From: Chimonanthus salicifolius
Lineage: Eukaryota > Streptophyta > Magnoliopsida > Laurales > Calycanthaceae
Assembly: GCA_013350335.1 (NCBI GenBank)
Contig: CM023540.1
Location: 46,545,222 to 46,609,221 of the forward strand
Length of the DNA: 64,000 bases
Direction of reading: 5' to 3'
Each line of letters starts with the position of its first letter. The stretch's first letter is position 1. The notes beneath the pieces are model-generated. The model saw only the letters and a program-made list of their open reading frames with translations. It did no database searches and was not told where the DNA came from. Made by a program: the position numbers and the translations under genes. Below are positions 1 through 12,400 of this stretch, in pieces.

Positions 1-814
1 TGTAGTGATGGAAGGGACTATGTCAGACAAGATGATATGCAACCGCCATTGCTCTCATTTGTGGGTTGTTTAGTATTAACATTATGATGATAGCCGTATT
101 ATGATTATTTGAATGTGAATTATGCGTGCGCTTTATGTGAACCTTATTTTAGATTCAATGATGATGTGGGCTAAGTGGGAGAATGTAAGAATTTACTCTA
201 TGATGTGGCCCACACATTTTGAATTTGAAATGAAGGGAGTCACATTTACACCTCTGCATTTAACGGTTTGGAGAGTTAAAAGAAAGGGTCAGTTACCTCT
301 TTGATGGGAAGAGGGATTAATGTATTTGAAACTGCCAATGGGTCATCCTCTCTACTCATAAGGTTTTCTCTTTGTATTGAGACAAACCATCACCTAAGGA
401 AAAAAAGACCTGCAAAGGGAATGAGGAAGAGAAAGAGAGAAATCCATAAGCAATCCATAGTTGTTTCTTCTCTTGACTATGACGCAGGAGCACTTGATTT
501 CCACTCTGGTTTTGGACGGTGATTGCAGCAACTCAAAGCAACATACACTGCTGTAGATCATCTGGATAACTCATAAAATCTCATGGATTCGCGTATGTGA
601 TTTATTTATGATGTTATTCCGCCCAATGTTTATAATCATTGTAAGTTACCATTTGATTCGGATCTTGTGGACTAAAGACATTGTATTGATTTTTGCATTT
701 GGTATAACAAGAGAATGTTAAAATTAAATGTTTCATTCCCAAACATTCAATCCCATTAAGAAAATAATCTAACATATACTTGTACACTTCGTACAATAAT
801 ATCTACTTTTCTTA
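1..814. other. Upstream intergenic DNA, nothing assigned
   Basis: No exon, RNA gene or element with recognisable ends was found here. Several short open frames exist, but none shows a domain or splice context. It could hold the 3' flank of a neighbouring gene or old LTR sequence; the sequence does not decide this. Confidence 0.5.
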
Positions 815-816
815 TG

Positions 817-985
817 ATTTTTCTTTTTTTTAATTTACATGTGGGAAATTGTGAGAAACCCAACGTAAAACCCCACGGGTGATACTCACTACCCTTAGGG
901 TATACTAGGTTAGGTTATGAGGACTTGAATTTGACAGATCCCACTTCCTGATGCAAAAGGTTAACTAGTAAGTCATTAAGTCAAA
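817..985 (-). mobile_element. tRNA-derived SINE-like retroposon (minus)
   Basis: Read on the minus strand, the segment has a pol III A-box-like stretch, a B-box-like AATTCAAGTCC, a conserved body with CACCCGTGGGGTTTTACG, and an A-rich end (plus-strand T run near 820-832). The 3' body (841-915) recurs at 63671-63754, also next to a T run. No clear target-site duplication was found, so the ends are approximate. Confidence 0.45.
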
Positions 986-1889
986 TGCACATAATATGGT
1001 ATATTTTGCAAAAGGCACGTGATGTCTAAGTCTCCCAAAGAACTTAACAAGTCAAAATGTTCATTGTATTAGACATTTATAAATATCTTACATAATATAG
1101 TAACTTTGAGTTATAGTTTTTATATGCCATGTTCATGTCTCACCCTTATCATTTAAATTGAAGGACAAAATATGTGGTTTGTTAAAATTTTAGTCCACTG
1201 ATTAATCCAAAATTCCAAACCCTCCATATATACCAAAAGAGCAATGTTATCAATTTGCCTTACACTATTTTATGGTCCCATTTCAAACATTTTTTAATAT
1301 TACCACTTTGCAATGTAATTTTAATCTCATGAAAGGTCATATATAGAAAAAGGTGGTACTGTCTTTTACATAAAATATACAGTGAAAATTCATACCAATA
1401 GACAATTCTTTTAGTTATTAAAGAATTATTTTTCTGTGAAGTTTTAAATTTTTACTTAATTTGAAACAGCTCCCTTTTTTTTTTTTACATTTTGTGGAAG
1501 ACTTTAATTTTTTTTTTCACAATTAAAAAATGTTCTAATCATTTTATAAATTCTTTATAAAATTTGTATCCTATTTCAATATATGCTACATAAAATTTTA
1601 ATATATCATTTTTAAATTTAAATTTGTATTACCATATAATTATTCCCTAAAAAATGAAGTTAGAACTTTAGTTCCGGTGAATTATAAAAATTCGAAGGTA
1701 TAACCTTTTTTTTATAGTAATTTAAATTTTAAGAATTTTAACTCTAATAATTAATTTCATGTTCATAAATTGTATGAGTAAAAATATAAACATCATATTT
1801 AGCTAAATTATTATATTTTAACTAAAGGCTGTTTTTAATTTCTAATCTTTGAATGAGGAGGTCAAAAAGCATTCCTCACTTTAGTTTTA

Positions 1890-2875
1890 GAGATGTTGTA
1901 TTTAAGTAGTAACAACTGAATTAAGTATATATATCGTGTAATGAACTGTCCTAATTGAATAAGGTTTAACCGGGTTCAACCGTAGTTAAACACGTGTCAT
2001 TAATATAAATGTTCTATAATATTAAATTATCAATTAATGATTAATTGATGAGTTGAAATAAAATTTTAAAAAAAATATTTTTGTCACATCTAAATATAGG
2101 GAAGTGATTTGTGCACCTCCCATTTTACCCATGATGCACTCCTTCAATTTTTTTTTTTCAATTTTGCCCTCCACCCACCTTTTCTCCATTTCCATCATTT
2201 TTTAGATGGGAGGCAAAATTGGAAAAAATAATTGAAAGAGTGCACCATGGGTAAAATGGGGGGTGCACAAATCATTTCCCCTAAATATAATAATAAATTA
2301 ATACAAAGACAATATGCTATTTATGTTAAACTAATGTTATTTGTATTAGAAACATAATATTATAATGTTATTATAACATTATATGCTATTATATTATAAT
2401 AATATATAATAGTAATAAGCATATTATTGTAAAAATTATAATATAAATAACATTATATATATATAATAAATTTATATTATTCTAGACATATTATGTTGTT
2501 TATATGTAAGTAATTATTAACAATAGTTATATCATTGTCTTTAAAAAAATAATGTTACATGAAAAGTATCAATAGAGTTTTTTAAATAATAAAACTAAAA
2601 TTATATTTGTTAATTTATTTATATAATTTTTATCTTTTAAAGCATCGTATTAATCTGACAATAATAATAGATATATTATAATTTAAAAATAATAGTAGAT
2701 ATTATGTAAATATGATGTTAAATATATATAATATTGCATATTATAAAATATACTAGCCTTTAAAAAAAAACCATATTTATAATTATGATTGTTTTTATTT
2801 ATATTAAAGCATGTTTTCAAGTAACACAGTCTCGAATCGAATCGTGCATATTCGGTCCTAGTTTAATAACACTAT
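1890..2875. mobile_element. Degenerate hAT-like MITE in the promoter region
   Basis: The left part (about 1960-2035) has GGGTTCAACCG followed by AT-rich DNA. The right end (about 2845-2870) has CGGTCCTAGTTTAATAACAC. Both resemble the corresponding ends of the well-defined element at 55214-55689. The left terminus is not recognisable and no target duplication was found. A later foldback MITE (2099-2280) interrupts it, and most of the rest is very AT-rich. Borders are approximate. Confidence 0.4.
2090..2289. mobile_element. Mutator-like foldback MITE with 9-bp TSD
   Basis: The element core is 2099-2280 (182 bp). Its ends are inverted repeats of about 75 bp starting GGGAARTGATTTGTGCACC, with one mismatch in the first 19 bases. 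It is flanked by a perfect 9-bp direct repeat, CTAAATATA, at 2090-2098 and 2281-2289. A 9-bp duplication with long TIRs beginning in G is typical of Mutator-like MITEs. It carries no ORF and would form a long hairpin if transcribed. It lies about 0.7 kb upstream of the ThrRS promoter. Confidence 0.85.

Positions 2876-2878
<3 letters not shown>

Positions 2879-2911
<33 letters not shown>
2879..2911. repeat. (TA)n microsatellite
   Basis: Near-perfect alternating TA run at the edge of the AT-rich upstream region, close to the ThrRS promoter. Confidence 0.9.
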
Positions 2912-2914
<3 letters not shown>

Positions 2915-2959
2915 AAAAATTATAATGGAACTTTTGCTTCCAATTATAATAAGAAAAAA

Positions 2960-3050
2960 TATAAAACCTTTTTTTAATTAATTAAGTTTAAATAAAAACG
3001 GCTTGGTGCGCAAGCTGTTCTTAGATTTTGACCTAAAGGCCCTAACCCTT
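2960..3050 (+). promoter_or_regulatory. Probable ThrRS core promoter
   Basis: TATAAAA lies at 2960-2966, which would place transcription start near 2990-3000, where composition changes sharply from AT-rich to mixed. Downstream, 3036-3050 reads AAGGCCCTAACCCTT, containing CCCTAACCC. This resembles the telo-box (AAACCCTAA) common in promoters and leaders of plant translation-machinery genes. The start site is inferred. Confidence 0.5.
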
Positions 3051-3131
3051 CTCTCCATTTTCGCTCCTCAGCAGAAAACGCCCACTTTGGTGTCCAAGCA
3101 TTCGATTGCCATTCCTCTGCTCCCATCACTG

Positions 3132-3240
3132 GTGTATGTGCGTTCTTCTTCTCCTTCCTCTTCTTCTTTTCTTCTCTGGAGCGAACTATTTCGTTTTGTT
3201 TGGTTTCTCTTCGTTTTACATTGATTCACTTGATGGGCAG
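3132..3240 (+). other. Candidate 5' leader intron overlapping the first in-frame ATG
   Basis: Donor candidates are GTGTAT (3132) and the stronger GTATGTG (3134). The interior is pyrimidine-rich, and the acceptor GGGCAG ends at 3240. The first ATG in frame with the enzyme (3233) sits in the last eight bases, as ATGGGCAG. If spliced, the transcript loses this ATG and the next in-frame start is 3326. If retained, the presequence can be translated. No transcript evidence is available. Confidence 0.45.
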
Positions 3241-3345
3241 GTACTTAGCTCAATTTCTTCTGCGGACTTGGACTTTCTCCTTCCGTTCGGGCCGTACATT
3301 GGCTTTCTCCTCAATTTCTTCAGGTATGACAAAACCCGGGCCTAA
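3136..3345 (+). other. Upstream ORF overlapping the ThrRS start (69 aa)
   Basis: This ATG is upstream of 3233 and in another frame. It encodes a Leu/Phe-rich 69-residue peptide that overlaps both ThrRS starts and ends at 3345. It lies mostly inside the candidate leader intron, so only the unspliced form would carry it. It probably lowers initiation at 3233 or is avoided by a downstream transcription start. There is no evidence that it is a functional protein. Confidence 0.35.
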
Positions 3346-3465
3346 TGCAGTACATAGGGACGAAGAATATCTGGAATCGGTTATACAGAAACGCATAAGG
3401 CTGTTTGAGGCAATCCAGGCACGGCAAGTGGAAGCCCGCAATGCTAGTGGAGGCGAACCCATAAG
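3233..3465 (+). CDS. ThrRS: ThrRS exon 1: presequence and cytosolic start
   Basis: Encodes residues 1-77 plus two bases of codon 78. 3233 is the first in-frame ATG; 3326 is the second and begins MTKPGP. The leader [15 protein letters not shown] has several Arg and no Asp or Glu. Donor ATAAG|GTGAGT; the 85-bp intron 1 is phase 2. Confidence 0.92.
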
Positions 3466-6400
3466 GTGAGTGAGAAATTCATTATCTGTTTGAGTTGTGA
3501 ATGCTCTTCGTTTTGAATTGAGTAATAACTTTTTTATTTTTGCTTCACAGGATAACATTACCTGATGGACAGGTCAAGGAGGGCAGGAAGTTGATGTCAT
3601 CACCAATGGACATTGCCAAGGAAATCTCTAAAAGACTGGCTGCAGATTCTTTGATTGCCCAGGTGTGCGTCATTTCTCAAAATTGTTTCAGCATTACGCC
3701 TCTAAAATTTGCGAAAGTTCATATTGGAATTGCTGTTTAATATGGATTCTTTGAAATGTGCAATTTACCGGTGTCCGACAGATCTCTGTGACGGGTTTTC
3801 TCTTGAATTCTTCATAGTCTTCTAGTACGAGTGTTGGATTCTTCATAGATTGTTCTAATATTGGCGTGGCAATTATTCTATATCAACATCTTTTCTTTTA
3901 TAATAATCTAACTATGATATCGGAATGTTTATTATTTTATTATTTTGAATGAAGTTCATTAGTGAGTTTTTAGTTGTATTGTTTTTACTTGTTAATTTTA
4001 TTTTAAAATAAGTATTTATTTAGATATTATGCTACATGCACAAATTCCTGTATTTACATCCTCCACACTCCTTGAAACAGACTACACCCATTAAAGGGAG
4101 TCATTTTCCTTCCTCTTAACACTCTAAGGTGGTCCATACTAACATCTTCTTGGGCCTCGTGACCTTGCAAAAGGTACAAACCTCAGAAGAAGTCAAAGCT
4201 TTCCAAACCATTGGGTCGACCACAGCAATCTCCCCTTTACAGTCCTCTTTTAGTTAGAGGACTTCACTTAGAAAGGCCATGTCTTGGAGGACCTCACTTT
4301 GAAGTGGAGGGCTTCATCTTTTCCACTCTCTAAAGTAAAAACAGTTTAATAAATCTAGCATGGCATTTAGATCTTCTACTTCCTAATCTTGGAGGTTTCT
4401 TCTAAACTATGGAGACCACATTGCTCTACCATTTCTCCACTCCGTAAAGTCTCGGACATGGGCATTGACATCCATGGATGCAAGGAACAATGGAAGGAAT
4501 TTTCTCTCAAAGGTAAATCCCAACTCACTGGTTGAACCAAAAGAAGAACTATTCCCCCTCCATGCGTCCTATATTTAACATGCTTCCTCAATTGTGCCAC
4601 CACTCCATGGACCCTTGTTAAAAAACCTGACCTTGACTCCTGAATTCTTTATCTTTTTGATCAATGTGTTCCTCAACATGCTGTCTCCTTCCCTAATCCT
4701 CTTTACCATTTCCCCAACAATCTAATGCTATTAGAGATGAAAAATTTCTGCTCCACCATTTGTTTGTGAAGAGATTTTTTTCTTTTCTTCAGTCTGCATT
4801 TATTTTTATTCTATAGTTATTGAAAGGGCTAGGACTAAGACGGGTCCAATTATTGAGTCAAGTTGACTTGTTCGACCTGTTTGGTCTAATAGGTGCGCGA
4901 AAAGACGATACATTTATTTTTTACCTATAATATGTCTAGGAAATGGTAATTGTTTCCTACAAAGTATGAAAGATAATGGTTCTACAAATTCTTTCCTAAT
5001 TATGTTTGACGAAGATGATACCAAGTGAGGCCTGGTTTGTTTTGATTCCAAACTAAGTATGACTGGGAAAATCCAGTCTGGTTTTGCTAGGAACACATGT
5101 ATGGTATGATTATCATCAAATGTCACCTGGTATGCTACTGGTGTTAGCTGACCTAGGTGAGTTATTTGTCAGGAAGCCTGGTTTGCAAATTATGATGTTT
5201 AATATGTTGCAATTGAATTTGAAATAGAGTGAACTTAATGTGCTTACTACTTCTATTGGTTACTATTTATGTCTTGGTCAAATAGTTTGCTTACATGGCA
5301 TGGATAAGTGTTTTGCATTGGTTAGTTCGTTTGACTAATAAATTGTTTATTTGTTCATTTACTTGTTTTTAAGCTTTTGCATTTAATATAATTTGTCGAA
5401 ATGTCATTGAATCTCTTCTAGTAGCATTAGTCACTTCACTTTCTTTCGATTAAAGGTAAATGGAACGCTTTGGGACATGTCAAGACCTCTAGAAGGTGAC
5501 TGTGAGTTGAGGCTCTTCACGTTTGAAAGCAATGAAGGGCGTGATACATTTTGGCATTCTAGTGCTCATATCCTTGGGCAGGTGGACTCTATGTTTCCTT
5601 ATTTTTTTTATTTGACTGTCATTATCATCCTAGGAATTTTTTTTTTTTTGGTTTTAAAAATTGATGAGGAATAGGATCTTATAAATCAAAACTTGTTATA
5701 GTCTTTGTCTATGTTAAGTGTATGACTGCTGATACTCATACTCATTTTATTTTCCTTGAAATTTCCCGTGAGAATGGGTGCTCATGTAAGTTCTATGTAG
5801 TCTTGGCCATGTAGGATCCATCATGGTCCCAATCACACTCCTCCACACCCACCTATGCCCCTTGAATTGGAACCTTAGCCAATTTGACCCTAATATGAAT
5901 TAGATATACTGTTGATCCAACCCCATGATTTTCTGTTGTTGGATAAAGTTTAATCTTTGGGACCTTAAAACTGGCTTCATTTATCTGATCAAGTTGTTTT
6001 TCGATAAGAATCCTATTCGAGCAAACGACCTTTCCAACCAATGCATCACATGAGCCTTCTTGGGCCCCACATGGGTGGTGTGCAAATAAGGGTGTCTAGG
6101 GGAAATGCTTTATTCTCTTCTCTATATGTTGAGAAATATCACATCTAAATTCATGCATCCTACTTTGTATCATATGTATTCATACATACACATTTTGAAA
6201 TAGCATAATTGCATCATACATGCATAGATTTATCATCATCCCATATCAAATACGCATACAAATATTATCATCATCATCAACCATTTTCCATCACATACCT
6301 ATAAAATTGAATACATCAGTGCATATATGTTCTCACAAATCCTACTTGTAGACACCCTTTTTCCATTATTACTTTATTAACTTTATTTGTTCTCTTTTAA

Positions 6401-9400
6401 TGATAGTCCCTTGAGGTGGAGTATGGGTGCAAGTTGTGCATCGGACCCTGCACCGTTAGAGGAGAGGTACTGATAAAAAACTGTTATTTGCCGTTGTATT
6501 CAAACTTTGATTAAATGACAATCTTTTTATTTTGATCATTTGCAACTGTTTATGTTATAAAAAATAGTTTCTTTAATGGGCATTAAGTTGTATCAATTTA
6601 GTTCAAGAGGTCAATCACTTGGGTTAAAATTTGCATTTGGCATGCATACTTTCCAACCGTTGGTCATGTTGTGTTGAATACAGTCGCTTAAGCTTATGGT
6701 GTTCTGTGAAACTCCATTAGAGGAATTGTCTGAATGGAAGATTAATTGTAAGGATGTCTTGTTGCATCACTAGGAAACACCTAAATCAGATTGAGAAAGG
6801 CCTTTTTATTTTTCCTAAATGGTAACTTGACCCTTTTTTCGTGAAAAGTAACTATGAATATTATTAATCTTTCAAAAAAAAAAACTACGTATATGTATTA
6901 ATGATAAATATAGAAAATACAGTGAAGCTATACAAGTAGAAGAATTCAAATACAAAAAGCATATAGTAAGAGAGCGATATTGAAGTCATACAAAAAAAGA
7001 ATTAATCACAAAGGAATCTACTGAAAGAATCTCGTATTTCCATCCTTACTTCAACTCGAAGAATTAAGAATGAACCCCTCCAACCCCATTTTCTGTTTGT
7101 TTTACATGGATGAAGTCCACCTCAATACCACTGCATAGCTTGTTGATATCCCGTAGGATAGGAGTAAATCTCTAACGAGTCTTCTTCTTGTGCTTTGCTC
7201 ATGCAATTGCATTGACTGAGTTACTATTAGTTTATCTACACCAAGGCCCTCTCTAACTCCAAACCTCTCATAATAACCAAAAATTCTTTCCATTGGAATC
7301 CTGTATGCTTATGGGTTCTACAAAAATACCTTAATCCCTGCCCCTTCATTATGAAGAACACCCTAAACTTTTTGGACCTAGTTTTCCTCTAGCAGCCTCA
7401 TTACATTGAATTTAGATGTATCTATTGGGAGAACTTTACATTGCTGAACGATCCTGCCTTTCCTATTCCTAACTCTACCACCGAGATGATTTCCCAACAA
7501 TCTCACAAAGTCGTTTAAGAATAAAGCCATTAAACTCCTTATGGGGATAAACCATCTAAATAATCTGAGCCTAGCTAACCTCAGTCTACCGCCTTCTCCT
7601 TTTCCTCAAACCATGTATTTCTTCCTTTCTAAAGTATCACTTATGGGATAGTCTCTTAGGGCTTCCTTGCCTCCTCACCTAAGAGGTTCCCTCTCCCAAC
7701 TTGCTATAATCTTCGCTCAGGACATTTGAGAAACATATTTGCAACTCATCATTGATAAAATGAGACCAAATCTAATGTAGCGGAAGCGGGGAATAAAAAT
7801 CAAATCAAGTCAACCCGACTATTATCGGGTCACACACTTAAACCCCTTCACACGTGTGGAGGATAACTTAAAGAGGGGTTGCTTTGGCACTGTGTGGGAC
7901 TTAAGTTAGGGCTCAGCTTAGGGTAAATACGAATGGGATTCGAAGGGTGAAAGAAAGAAAAGGAAAAGAAGAAACGGAAGAGGGGCAGCGACGGCGGAAG
8001 CAAGAAGGGGAAGAGAGAAGCAATCGAAGGGGAAGATGGGAGAAGGGGGGTTAGGCTGCTACAGTACCTTGATAGAAGGAATAAGGCAGCAAAGGAGAGG
8101 GATCTAGTTACGCAGCGAAGCCAAGGAGACTAGCGAAAGCAAGCAGAAGCAGTGGTGAGATCTGCGATGCACTGGGATGAAGCCCAGTGAATGTCGATGG
8201 TGTCTTCCGTGGGATTAAGCCCAAGAAGATGCAATGGGATCACGACTGGAACTGGCCAGCAAGAGCAACCTGCAACAAGACAAGGGATTCATCTGCAACT
8301 AAGGTAGAGGAAGAGGGTAACCTGATGCTCGAAGGCAAAAGATAATCAAATCTTATTTCATAATTTTCGAAAGAGGTGAGTCCCTCTCTTACATGCATTG
8401 TATTTATAAGAAAATAAGAAATCAAAATAGAAAAAGGGACTCCTAAATCAAATAGGAAGCCACCGACCTGGCTTCCTTGTGACACAATAATTCTAAATTA
8501 AAAATAATGCGAAAATAGTAAATCCTAAGAGAGATGGGTCTCCCGTATCCTACATCAAAATCACCATTCAAAAAAAAATAAAATGAGACCAAATCTTCAA
8601 GGCAAAGGGCATCCGTAGAAAATGTGGTTCACAAGTTTCTCTTCCCCATGGCATGCTACACACAATACCATCTTTTTCTAGTTTGATCTTCCTTGACCAA
8701 GAAAAGGCTTGAACCCTCGAAGGAGTCTTACCTTTCCATGCCTAGAACTGAAGGAGGTTTACCTCCCTTTATCCCCGAGGCCTTTCTTAGACACACTTGG
8801 ACAACAAAAACCCTTGTAAGGTTCCCCCACCCATATGCAAAATTCTCCTCTTTATAAATATCATTGTCCCTTGAAAGTGCCAATAGGTTCTCAAGCTCAC
8901 TAGCTTCTGAATCATTAAGAGCTCTTCTAAAGGCTATTGACCATGTCATCAATCCACCCAACACCTCATGGCAATGAACATCCAAATCTTTTTCATTTAT
9001 TGTTAACCTTTTTGTAGCTTTTATAGTTTCTTTGCACCCAAATTGACATCTTAAACACAGACAAATGATATATGAGCAAGTTTGGCAACCCAACCTGAAC
9101 CGAGTTAATAAAATATGGAATCCGACCTGACCCAACCCAAATTCTAACCCGATTCAACCCGAATTTTGACCCGACCCGCTTTTTGAATCCATTTTAGCCT
9201 AATTTTAGCTGGGTCGGGTTGGGTTAACTTAAAAATCCCTCAACCCGACCCAACCCGAATTCCATGTGGGTTTCTGTCTCAACCTGACCCGACCCGATGA
9301 CCCGACCCGGATGATTTCTCTGGTCGGGTCATACGGGTCTGGTCAAAACCCGACCTGGCTTCACCCCCACTGATGATGAATAACTTTTCTTTTGAGTTAA

Positions 9401-12400
9401 CTATCTTTTCTCAAAATTTTCTTGTTCCATAACCTTTTATGCCTCTGGTTCACTCCCAGCATTAAACTTAAATGGGTCATAGGTGACTTTCCTACTCAAC
9501 AGCCAGCCTCTTTTGCTTGTTCCTCAATCTCCAATTCATCTATTCTAATCTCCACTTCTACATTCTTTCTTAAAGTGTTTTTTAACCTTGAAGCCATTTC
9601 AGGATATCTAGGCATTTCATTTGCTCCTCTCATTTCTCCACTATTAGCCTTGAAACAAAAAGTGTCATTGGTAAATTGTAGGTGAATGACAGTTGAACTT
9701 CCTTCAGCCCTTAACTGAACCAACTACCTTATCCCTTAATATTTTTTTTTTGAATGATTAGCAAGATTTTTCATTTAAAAAATAGGACCTCCTAAAATAC
9801 AATATAGGCCCAAAAAGAATAGGAGATATAAGCCAACAAAGGCAAAACAACATTTAAGAATCAAAGACAGATTCAGAAACTGATTACAAAAGAAAAAAAC
9901 ACTTCAGATCTGTTGTAGGGAACAGGCTCTGATGCGTCCCTTACCAAACTTCTAGAATTTTCAGGATCTGCATCAGCTGCTTACAGACTCAAACAGCTGG
10001 ATCTCCAGAAATTGCTGTACAAAATTTTCCTTACACTGCTGCACTACTGCTACCAGAAATATATATTCTGCTGCTATTAGAATCTCTTCAAAGGAGATGA
10101 AGGATCTCTGCATTTCAGGATAAAGGGTCTCCAAAAAAATGCAAGCATTGTTGTGGATCCTCATCCATGGTTTGGTCAATGGGAATTGCTGCTGCATTCA
10201 AAGAGTAGCTATTGAATTTTGTTGCTGCCTGAAACACTGCTTGAATCCTACAGCCATATACAGCGAAAAATAGACACAGTAAACAAGCTGTTCCACCCAC
10301 TATTCAAAGCGCATCCAAACTGAGAACATATCTAGATTGCAATGGGACAGAAGCAGAGATTGCTTTCATCAAATGGTATGAATGGGGGGACCCAAGTCTT
10401 GATGCATAACACTTGCTGCTGTTTCTGCCTTCAGCTTCCTCATCCAGGACTTAAAATTTCTCTGGCCGGTTTGGTGGGGTGGGGGGGGGGGGGGGGGGGG
10501 GGGGGGGTGATGTACCAAGTATATTGAACCTAGACAAGCTAGGATGGCTCTTATGTGGATCCTCCATCTCCAGTCAGCCTCTTCTGGAAGGAGAATGTCC
10601 CTTATGAGATGTTGACCTTCACTGACGATTAAAATGGAACTTGGTTTGTATCGTATTGGTGATCCATAGAAGAATCTTCTGCAGGAGGATATTATAACAG
10701 CAATTTAATTCTGATTGAGATTGCTGATTTTTTTCTATCAAGAAGCCCTTAATATTAATTCGTTGAAACCTATTGTTACTATCGTAAAAAAACTATAAAA
10801 TGCATTGGATCTCCTTTAGTAAAAATGCATTAGAGGCTTGGATCGATTCAGTTGGACTTGTTTACTAGTACAAAGTATGCTGTACCTCTTATTTATTCCC
10901 AAAGCCTCTTTTACCAAAGAGAGAATCCACAAAACTCTAGTGAACATGATAATGGGTCTTCTCTATGTCGATTTTCATCATGACTTTCTCTTTCTTATCC
11001 TTCTTAACGATATGGATAACTTCATTGGTGATGACTACCCTGTCTAAATCTGCTTATCATCATGAAAACTCCCTAAGTTTCTCCTAGTGAGTATCCTAAA
11101 AACTCTTTCAAACTATCAGCTAACATCTGTGCTTGCATATACTTCAAAGTAGACTAAGGCCTATAATGGGCTAACTTAGTCAGACTCTTTCCTTTAGTAC
11201 AAGGGTTATGAAAGTATTCTTTCTGCTCTTTGCCAGTCATTTCTCTGTTATGGAATTCCTTGAACATATTCATAAAATATTCCTTCAGTAAATCGCATAA
11301 TTCTTTGATTAACTTAAAATTAAAGCCAGCTGGCTTGGAGCCTTACCCTCTTCCATCATCACCTCTTTCACCTCCTTTTCCTTGAAAGCCCACTCTGGTC
11401 AATCTACCATTGATTCTGGTATTGATTCGAAAGAAATACCATCCATTAGAGGTCTTTCATCTCCTTTTCCCCACTAGTCTTCATAAATTCGACAGTGAGC
11501 ACATTATTTACTGGAAGGACTAAGGCTACTATATTTGTGGCTGCGGCAGTTTTTATGATTCAACATATTGCTGGGCATGTTGGTCATTTATATACCTCAT
11601 GTATGGCTGGCTTGATCTCAAAACTCGGCAAAATGCAAATTCTGTTGTAGAATGACAGCTAGAAGGATTCAATTGAGAAAGACATTAATTTTCTTTCTTG
11701 TTTTGAAAAAGAAGGGATTGATGTATTATATGGAATAATTAGGCATTGCTTTTCTTGATGCATTGAGGCATTTGGTTTTCTTTTCCCTTATTCCATTTGG
11801 TGATGACTTATCTATACCCTCTATAGGGTCCCGTGTTTTTCTATATAGTTTGGCTTTGGGGACCAAGATGAAATAATTTGCTAATTGGTGTCCTTGATAT
11901 AATGAACTAGGCATTTCATACTTGCTTTGCTTGGGTGCTTAACTAGGAAAAATTATTTATGGAGATAAGTAGGTTTATTTGGATCCTTTAGTTTGATATA
12001 TATAAAGTGATCCGACTTTTTCTTTTTAAGGGATTCTACTACGATGCATTTTATGGTGATTTGACATTGAATGAAGAGCATTTTGAGCAAATTCAATCAC
12101 GTGCAATGAAAGCTGTAGCGGTAAGTCATTGCCATTTGATTTCCATTTTCCTTGATAGTTGGTTTTTGTGCCCTCGAAAAGGAAAATCACTTTTCCCTTT
12201 TTGTGTGTTGATGCTTGTAATTAGTTAATGTTCTTACCAGGTTCCATGGCTCTTTGGTTTGGGATATTTGTCTTCTTTTGTTATTTTGCCTTATAACATG
12301 CCATATGTGATTGTAGGAGAAACAACCTTTTGAGCGTATTGAAGTTTCGAGAGTGCAAGCAATGGAGTTGTTCGAAGAAAACAAATTTAAGGCGGGTTCT

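Larger units (their letters stand above)
7000..11510 (-). mobile_element. LINE-A: 5'-truncated L1-type retrotransposon, interrupted
   Basis: Lies in intron 4, antisense to ThrRS. From its 5' side, minus-strand reading gives RT palm sequence at about 11,500-11,050 ([22 protein letters not shown]), a degenerate catalytic box HLQFTNDT near 9,660, connection and zf-RVT-like sequence at 9,080-8,600 (ending KIWSHFI), and an RNase H-like end at about 7,300-7,090 (frames with [15 protein letters not shown]). It has many stops and frameshifts. It is interrupted by a retroposon (9744-10746), a CCCGACC-rich element (about 9085-9380) and a solo LTR (7773-8557). Outer borders are approximate and no outer TSD was found. 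Confidence 0.75.

Noticed and set aside
1..87. Open frame from base 1 to TGA at 85-87 as the 3' end of an upstream gene
   Set aside because: Only 28 codons, with no recognisable motif and no splice acceptor inside the window to support it.
3106..3345. 79-codon frame over exon 1 as a separate small gene
   Set aside because: It overlaps the ThrRS exon in another frame and has no homology; only its ATG-initiated part is kept, as a possible uORF.
4050..4740. Minus-strand LINE remnant in intron 2
   Set aside because: Short phrases are reminiscent of L1 C-terminal sequence, but no motif or duplication was firm enough to annotate.
9085..9380. Interstitial telomere-like array
   Set aside because: The repeated word is CAACCCGACCC with both orientations mixed, not TTTAGGG; it fits a MITE better.
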